Position numbers and translations under genes: made by a program
The notes under the pieces: generated by a model
What the model was told of the DNA's origin: nothing
Databases searched by the model: none
The model's input: the letters and a program-made list of their open reading frames with translations, nothing else
Shown here: one piece after another, positions 58,963-64,000 of the stretch
How the letters are laid out: each line of letters begins with the position of its first letter
How positions within the stretch are numbered: position 1 is the stretch's first letter
Source of the DNA: Spirosoma aerolatum
GTDB lineage: Bacteria; Bacteroidota; Bacteroidia; Cytophagales; Spirosomataceae
NCBI RefSeq assembly: GCF_002056795.1
Contig: NZ_CP020104.1
Coordinates: forward strand, 5,155,501-5,219,500
Length of the DNA stretch: 64,000 nt
Reading direction: 5' to 3'

Positions 58963-61692
58963 ATGGCGCAACCTCCTCATCCCTTATTGCCGCCAAACGA
59001 CCATTCCTCTGGAGGGGCACCGCTACCACCCGCCTGGGCCGATCGGCTGCTGAGGCTCTTCTGCCCGGAAGATTTACAGGAAGAACTACTCGGCGACCTA
59101 CATGAACAATTTGAGCAACAGGTCGTCGAATTGGGTGAGCCTACTGCCCGGCGTCTGTATGTTGGGCAGGTCATACGATTTTGTCGGCCTTATTTTATCA
59201 TTCGCCAACTTCGAGCCCGGCCCATGCCTGAAAACCCCTATTCATCCCCATTTTTTCTCTCTCCACTTATGATTCGTAACTACCTCAAAATTGCTCTGCG
59301 CATAGTTCGCAAAGACAACACGTTTACGCTCATTAACCTGGCGGGCCTGGCGACTGGCCTGGCTGTTGCGTTGCTCATAGTTCAGTATGTGCGCTTTGAA
59401 CTAAGTTATGAGAAGACCAACCCATTGGCGAATCAGATTGTGCGACTCACCATGGACTATCTGAATGGGGAAACGGTAGATGCCCAGGATGCTGAAACCT
59501 ATAACCCCATTGGCCCCAAAGCAAAGCGGGAAATGAATGAAGTGGTAAACTACACTCGGGCCAAACCGTTCAGCAAACGACTTACCATTCAGCTTGGCGA
59601 TACGTATTCCGTAGTGGATAAGGCGCTGGCCGTCGATTCTTCCTTTTTCTCCATGTTCAACTACCCGCTTATCCGGGGAAGCCGAAACCATCTTTTTACC
59701 AGGCCCCGACAGGCTGTACTGACCAAAACAATGGCGTTGACTTACTTCAAGACGCTGGATGTGGTGGGGAAAACCCTGAAAATTTCCCGGCCTGAGAACA
59801 GCATCCTGCTGGAAATTGTGGGTGTAGTGCCCGATAGCCCAATCAACACCCATCTGAAATTTGATATGGTTTTCTCCTATCCTACGCTGCAAGCTGACTT
59901 TGGCCAAAAAGAGGAGGACTGGAACGGTAATAATCTGTATACTTACCTACAGCTGGCCGAAAATACCGACTATACCAAGTTTACGAAATCGCTGTCGGCC
60001 TTTAGTAATCGATTGCTGCAGGAAAAGAAGATAACCAACGAGCGGGTTATCGGCCAGAAAATCGGCGACATCCATCTGTATTCCCACAAAACCTACGAAA
60101 TCGAACCCAATGGGGACGCGAAATCGGTGTATTTTTTGATGGGTGTAGCGTTTCTGGTACTCTTAAGCGCCTTTGTCAACTATGTAAATCTGACCACAGC
60201 CAAAGCCCTCGACCGGGCTAAAGAAGTTGGCATGCGAAAGGTCATCGGCTCTACATTGGCCCAGATCAGAGCCCAGATTTTTCTGGAAACGGTCTTAATC
60301 AATGGGATCGCTGGAGCTTTGGCTGTAGGGTTGGTAGCAGCTCTGCGATCGGTGTTTATCGAAGTGGCGGGCTTACCGGATGGTTTTACTGTGTTTGGGG
60401 ACATTTTTTTCTGGGAAAGCCTGGTGGTATTCCTAGTGCTAAGTAGTTGCCTTTCGGGTATTTATCCCGCCTTCGTCCTGTCTTCATTCGAGCCGATTAC
60501 GGTCCTCAAAGGTAATCTCTCGCGCTCCACCAAAGGCCTATTTCTACGCAAATCGCTGGCCGTTTTTCAACTGACGATTACCCTTATTCTGTTAATACAA
60601 ACGTTCACGGTTTACCAGCAGGTGGCCTTTCTGCGGAAACAAAACTTAGGGCTTCGCATGGACCATACGCTGGTGGTCAAAGCTCCAGTGGGGGCTAACA
60701 GTGAGCAGGCTTATGAATCCTTTCGACAAATGCTACTGTCTCAATCGCAGGTCAGATCGGTAGCGTATTCCAACACTGTACCCGGTCTGGAGTCGTCGCA
60801 AATGGGAACAAGCACGGGCATCAATCTATCCGACGCCGTTAAGAAAACGTACTACAACTATTACCTGACTCCAATCGACACTTCGTTTATTGACTTAATG
60901 GGGATACAGCTATTGGCGGGGAAGAACTTCGATGCTACCACCCGGTACGGCCTTTCGGACACCACTGATCGGCAACTCATTGTCAATGAGGAAACGTTGC
61001 GTTTATGGGAAATTCCGACACCTCAGCAGGCCATCGGTAAGCGGGTCGACTTGTGGGGGCATCAGGCTACAATCCGGGGGGTTGTCAAAAACTACCACTA
61101 CGAATCGCCTAAATCTGCCTTTATTCCCATTATCCTGCTGTACTCTCCCCACTTCAGCTCATTTGCCAGTGTGAAGTTTGCCGGAGGAAATGCGGAAGAG
61201 CATCTGGCTACATTAAAGCGGATTTACGAGGCTAATTTTCCCCATTCGCCCTTTAGCTATTTCTTTCTGGACAGCGAGTATGACAAACAATATAAGGCCG
61301 ATGATCGCTTTCAACAGGTCTTTAGTAGCTTGACAGGCTTTGCTATTCTGATCTCCTGTTTGGGCTTGTTTGGCTTAGCGACGTTTACGGTTTCCAAACG
61401 AACCAAAGAAATTGGGATTCGTAAAGTGATCGGAGCCAGTACAACAAACCTGCTGGTTTTACTCTCGAAAGATTTTATCCGCACCGTATGGCTATCCATC
61501 CTGATCGGTTTGCCCGTTACGTATTTTCTAGTCAACAACTGGCTAGCCAATTACGCTACACGCATCGAACTAAGCTGGTGGCTTTTTGCGGGTCCTGCGC
61601 TGCTCGTCTTTTTACTGGTTTTGCTATCCATTGGCAGTAAAACAATTGCCAGCGCGCTGATGAACCCGGTTAATTCCTTACGAAGCGAATAA
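58963..61692 (+). CDS. Orphan MacB/FtsX-type permease with prefix domain (separate unit)
   Basis: A 909-residue permease. The prefix is longer and more divergent than in the array (PPAWADRLLRLFCPEDLQEE; LLGDLHEQFEQQVVELGEPT), keeping the E-E-L-x-G-D-L motif. TM1 is NLAGLATGLAVALLIVQYVR; FtsX signatures are NYVNLTTAKALDRAKEVGMRKVIGS and SKRTKEIGIRKVIGASTTNLLVLL; the C-terminus SALMNPVNSLRSE is as in the array. No ATPase gene is near. It is coupled to the PadR gene just upstream. Confidence 0.92.
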   Translation: MAQPPHPLLPPNDHSSGGAPLPPAWADRLLRLFCPEDLQEELLGDLHEQFEQQVVELGEPTARRLYVGQVIRFCRPYFIIRQLRARPMPENPYSSPFFLSPLMIRNYLKIALRIVRKDNTFTLINLAGLATGLAVALLIVQYVRFELSYEKTNPLANQIVRLTMDYLNGETVDAQDAETYNPIGPKAKREMNEVVNYTRAKPFSKRLTIQLGDTYSVVDKALAVDSSFFSMFNYPLIRGSRNHLFTRPRQAVLTKTMALTYFKTLDVVGKTLKISRPENSILLEIVGVVPDSPINTHLKFDMVFSYPTLQADFGQKEEDWNGNNLYTYLQLAENTDYTKFTKSLSAFSNRLLQEKKITNERVIGQKIGDIHLYSHKTYEIEPNGDAKSVYFLMGVAFLVLLSAFVNYVNLTTAKALDRAKEVGMRKVIGSTLAQIRAQIFLETVLINGIAGALAVGLVAALRSVFIEVAGLPDGFTVFGDIFFWESLVVFLVLSSCLSGIYPAFVLSSFEPITVLKGNLSRSTKGLFLRKSLAVFQLTITLILLIQTFTVYQQVAFLRKQNLGLRMDHTLVVKAPVGANSEQAYESFRQMLLSQSQVRSVAYSNTVPGLESSQMGTSTGINLSDAVKKTYYNYYLTPIDTSFIDLMGIQLLAGKNFDATTRYGLSDTTDRQLIVNEETLRLWEIPTPQQAIGKRVDLWGHQATIRGVVKNYHYESPKSAFIPIILLYSPHFSSFASVKFAGGNAEEHLATLKRIYEANFPHSPFSYFFLDSEYDKQYKADDRFQQVFSSLTGFAILISCLGLFGLATFTVSKRTKEIGIRKVIGASTTNLLVLLSKDFIRTVWLSILIGLPVTYFLVNNWLANYATRIELSWWLFAGPALLVFLLVLLSIGSKTIASALMNPVNSLRSE

Positions 61693-61864
61693 AAGTTAAC
61701 GTACTGCCAGTAACCTAATCTGTAATCGGAAGTTTCCAGCTTGCCGCGCAGGTAGGGCATGGTTGAGAAAGAGCTTTTCAAGAGGCTGTCGGGATCGAGA
61801 ATGTCCGTTTTTTACTAAAATCTGCGCGAGCAATCCGATTTTTTTGCCGAAAAAACAGTAGCCG

Positions 61865-63310
61865 ATGAACCGATTATCAGTCGTTACCCTACTCATTCCT
61901 CTTTTCGTTGCATTCCTGACCCCGGTCAGAAGCCAGCCGGGTGTCGTTCGTCAACTGGAAACCTGCCCTTGTCAGGTCAAAATAGACAGCACGTTTCAAA
62001 CCCGTTGTGCCTACCTGATTGTACCCGAAAACCGGAAAAAGAAGAACGGCAAAACCATTAAATTGCCTTTTGTTCTCGTAGAAAGTAAAAATCCGGCTAA
62101 ACGGAAAGATCCCGTACTGTTTACGGGTGGCGGTCCCGGTACCAGTTCACTGGGGTGGGTGCAGGGAGCGGTTAAGTCGCTGGTTATCAATGACCGCGAT
62201 TGTATTGCGTTTGAACAACGGGGTACTCACTTTGCCGTTCCGAATTTGGAAGGTACCGAGCTGGGTCAGGCTGTCAGGGAAGCCTATCGCAAAAATCTGA
62301 ACAAGGACAGCATGGAAGTGGTCGGGGTGAAACGGTACAAAAAAGCACTGGAAGCCAAAGGAATCGACCTGGCGGGTTATAACACCGATGAAACAGTATC
62401 CGACATTCATGATCTGCTGGCTACACTAAAGATTGATTCCGTTAACCTGCTGGGTATTTCCTATAGCGGTGGCTTAATGTCGGCCGTTCTTCAGCGCGAT
62501 CCTACACGTATTCGGTCGTTAATCCTGGATTCTCCCCTCCCAATTTTTATACCGATTGATGAAGATGAACCCGCCAATTTTGCCGAAGCGCTGAACATCC
62601 TGTTCGATCACGTTGAACGGGACTCGACCGACAAAGCCCGGTATGGCAATTTAAAGGCTCGCTTCGAACAATACTTTACTAGTATCGAAGGCAAAACATT
62701 TACGTTTCAGTACCTGGAAAAAGGGGCAAAAGACACCCTACAGGTGCAATACACGCGGAATGAGTTACTCGATTACCTCGTCAATGTGATGTATAATGCT
62801 TCCAGGATCAAGCAAATTCCCTATATCATTACCGAGATGATGCAAGGTAATCATCGCTACGTAAAAGGCGTTTTAGACAGTAAATTAAGTGGTTACAGTG
62901 GTCCTTCGGGCATGCGAATGTCGGTCTATTGCGCTGATCAGACAGCCTATCACAGCGAACAGGTAAAGCAGCAACTCTACGATGCCTATCCGTACCTGCG
63001 TGGGTATCACATCAATGATGTCTACCAACCCTTGTGCGACTGCTGGAAAGTACCGCCGATTAATCCGAAGACCAAACAGCCTTTTTACTCCAGCAAACCC
63101 GCCTTGCTGGTCGATGGCGAAATGGACAACGCCACCCGACCGCTGTACATCGATAGGCTTCACCATTATATGCCCAATAGCCAGCGAGTCCTCTTCAAAC
63201 TCCGCTCGCATGGCGTTGGTGGTCCCGACTGGGCTCGTTTGATGCAGGAGTTTCTGACCAATCCCTACCAGAAATTAACGTCTGCTAAACCAGAGATTGT
63301 CGTGTATTAA
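61865..63310 (+). CDS. Secreted S33-type alpha/beta-hydrolase (tripeptidyl aminopeptidase-like)
   Basis: A 481-residue exported hydrolase (signal VTLLIPLFVAFLTPVRSQP). The N-terminus has paired cysteines (CPCQVKIDSTFQTRCAYLIVPENR), the oxyanion loop LFTGGGPGTSSLGW, the nucleophile elbow LLGISYSGGLMSAVL, an acidic region near LLVDGEMDNATRP and the His in LFKLRSHGVGG. This matches proline-iminopeptidase/tripeptidyl-aminopeptidase proteins. The elbow has Ser where the second Gly of GxSxG usually is, as in some Bacteroidota members. Substrate probably peptides in the periplasm. Confidence 0.9.
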   Translation: MNRLSVVTLLIPLFVAFLTPVRSQPGVVRQLETCPCQVKIDSTFQTRCAYLIVPENRKKKNGKTIKLPFVLVESKNPAKRKDPVLFTGGGPGTSSLGWVQGAVKSLVINDRDCIAFEQRGTHFAVPNLEGTELGQAVREAYRKNLNKDSMEVVGVKRYKKALEAKGIDLAGYNTDETVSDIHDLLATLKIDSVNLLGISYSGGLMSAVLQRDPTRIRSLILDSPLPIFIPIDEDEPANFAEALNILFDHVERDSTDKARYGNLKARFEQYFTSIEGKTFTFQYLEKGAKDTLQVQYTRNELLDYLVNVMYNASRIKQIPYIITEMMQGNHRYVKGVLDSKLSGYSGPSGMRMSVYCADQTAYHSEQVKQQLYDAYPYLRGYHINDVYQPLCDCWKVPPINPKTKQPFYSSKPALLVDGEMDNATRPLYIDRLHHYMPNSQRVLFKLRSHGVGGPDWARLMQEFLTNPYQKLTSAKPEIVVY

Positions 63311-63312
63311 GG

Positions 63313-63400
63313 GCGGGGAGCATGGAACATGGAATAGCACGGAAAATCCAAGCAACGCCCTACAACCCCTGTGCGAAGCACCCCGCTCCCTGCTCCCCGC
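63313..63400. terminator. Hairpin between convergent genes
   Basis: GCGGGGAGCA (63313-63322) pairs with TGCTCCCCGC (63391-63400), with further partial pairing inside, then TTTTAAATTT. It separates the hydrolase gene from the convergent OmpA-family gene. Confidence 0.7.
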
Positions 63401-63402
63401 TT

Positions 63403-63999
63403 TTAAATTTTCACAAACTCAACCCGTCGGTTCTCGGTTTTGCCTTCCACAGTTTTGTTATCCCCTATAGGCTTCGTTTCGCCGTAGCCTTTGGTCATCA
63501 AACGACTAGCGTCAATACCCATCGACACCAACAGAGCTTTCACGGCATTGGCCCTGGCTTCCGACAGTTTGAGGTTGCTGGCATCATCGCCATCCGAATC
63601 GGTGTGGCCACCTACCTCGAATTTGAGCGCTGAATTTTGCTTCAGAATGTTGGCAATGGCATTGATTTCGCCCATCGACGCGGGTTTGATAACAGCTTTG
63701 TTGACATCGAAATTGATGCCATGCGAAATATATTTGCCATCGGTAAAAGCTTTGCCAATCAGGTTTTGATCACCACCAGCAGCTAGTTTAAAGTTCTTGA
63801 ACGCCATAGGTTTGCCTTCACTAGCATCTCCACTAACCAGTAAGGTAGTCGCCTTGAAGGTCACCTCGGGTACGCTCAGCACCCGGTACTGATTGACATA
63901 CACTTTCAACTGACTTCCTTTTACTGCAATGGCGTAGTGGATCCATTTGTTGAAATAGTTTTCGGCCCGGACCTCTTCGGGGTTGTCGCCATTTAGTTT
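63403..63999 (-). CDS. OmpA-family protein, C-terminal part (5' end outside window)
   Basis: About 198 residues are visible. The distal part is an OmpA-like peptidoglycan-binding domain: ISHGINFDVNKAVIKPASMG, ILKQNSALKFEVGGHTDSDG, NLKLSEARANAVKALLVSMG, LMTKGYGETKPIGDN, NRRVEFVKI, with the Asp and Arg that bind diaminopimelate in place. The preceding residues (NKWIHYAIAVKGSQLKVYVN; SVPEVTFKATTLLVSGDASE) look like a LamG/concanavalin domain, so the full protein is probably an outer-membrane or periplasmic fusion. The frame continues past the right edge. Confidence 0.93.
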   Translation of the reverse strand, partial: KLNGDNPEEVRAENYFNKWIHYAIAVKGSQLKVYVNQYRVLSVPEVTFKATTLLVSGDASEGKPMAFKNFKLAAGGDQNLIGKAFTDGKYISHGINFDVNKAVIKPASMGEINAIANILKQNSALKFEVGGHTDSDGDDASNLKLSEARANAVKALLVSMGIDASRLMTKGYGETKPIGDNKTVEGKTENRRVEFVKI

Positions 64000-64000
64000 C

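Overview
The window looks like chromosome from a Bacteroidota bacterium of the order Cytophagales, most like Spirosoma or a close relative; this is an inference from gene content. Supporting signs are roughly half G+C, a Bacteroidota-type promoter (TTTG then TAnnTTTG) where one can be recognised, LytS/LytTR two-component pairs, DUF1080 and GH97-type carbohydrate proteins, PadR-linked orphan FtsX/MacB permeases and many long intergenic hairpins. No rRNA, tRNA, CRISPR array, phage or transposase gene was recognised.

Layout. 1-5.4 kb: the end of an Lrp/AsnC regulator, a DsbA/FrnE-like oxidoreductase, a secreted kelch protein, a secreted DUF1080 protein, a DUF1624-like membrane protein and an SDR dehydrogenase. 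5.6-7.7 kb: a LytS kinase and LytTR regulator. 7.7-8.9 kb: a gene-poor stretch and an AT-rich, probably acquired, membrane-protein gene. 8.9-19.3 kb: a complete hexuronate (galacturonate) module: a divergent LacI-family regulator, then uxaB, uxaA, uxaC, kdgK, eda and an exuT-like transporter, followed by class I fructose-1,6-bisphosphatase. Together these convert galacturonate to pyruvate and glyceraldehyde-3-phosphate, with Fbp supplying the gluconeogenic step. 19.4-22.4 kb: HxlR/DoxX divergent pair and a second LytTR/LytS pair. 22.6-29.4 kb: assorted secreted or periplasmic proteins, including an esterase-like protein lacking its nucleophile serine, an orphan molybdopterin oxidoreductase subunit and a decayed GH97 glycosidase. 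29.5-35.2 kb: PadR, a membrane protein, an orphan permease and a penicillin-acylase family hydrolase. 35.3-36.5 kb: peroxiredoxin and AhpD-like genes.

36.9-53.5 kb is the most striking region: a PadR regulator translationally coupled to the first of six consecutive paralogous MacB/FtsX-type permeases (868-893 aa), all on the minus strand, with no ATP-binding subunit anywhere in the window. They share a nearly invariant N-terminal cytoplasmic prefix domain and C-terminus but differ strongly in the extracytoplasmic domains. Three carry a short palindrome in frame in the linker after the prefix. A seventh PadR plus prefix-permease unit lies at 58.6-61.7 kb, and the PadR/permease set at 29.5-33.0 kb has a separate small protein in place of the fused prefix. 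The arrangement resembles the duplicated orphan permeases known from Acidobacteria. The right end holds a beta-helix protein and a LamG-like protein, a membrane-anchored HTH-like protein with an AraC-type regulator, an S33-type peptidase and the C-terminus of an OmpA-family protein.

A second theme is long inverted repeats of several sequence families in gene junctions, including most junctions of the hexuronate operon, both LytS/LytTR pairs, ahpC/ahpD and the permease spacers. In several places repeat arms overlap stop codons or extend reading frames.
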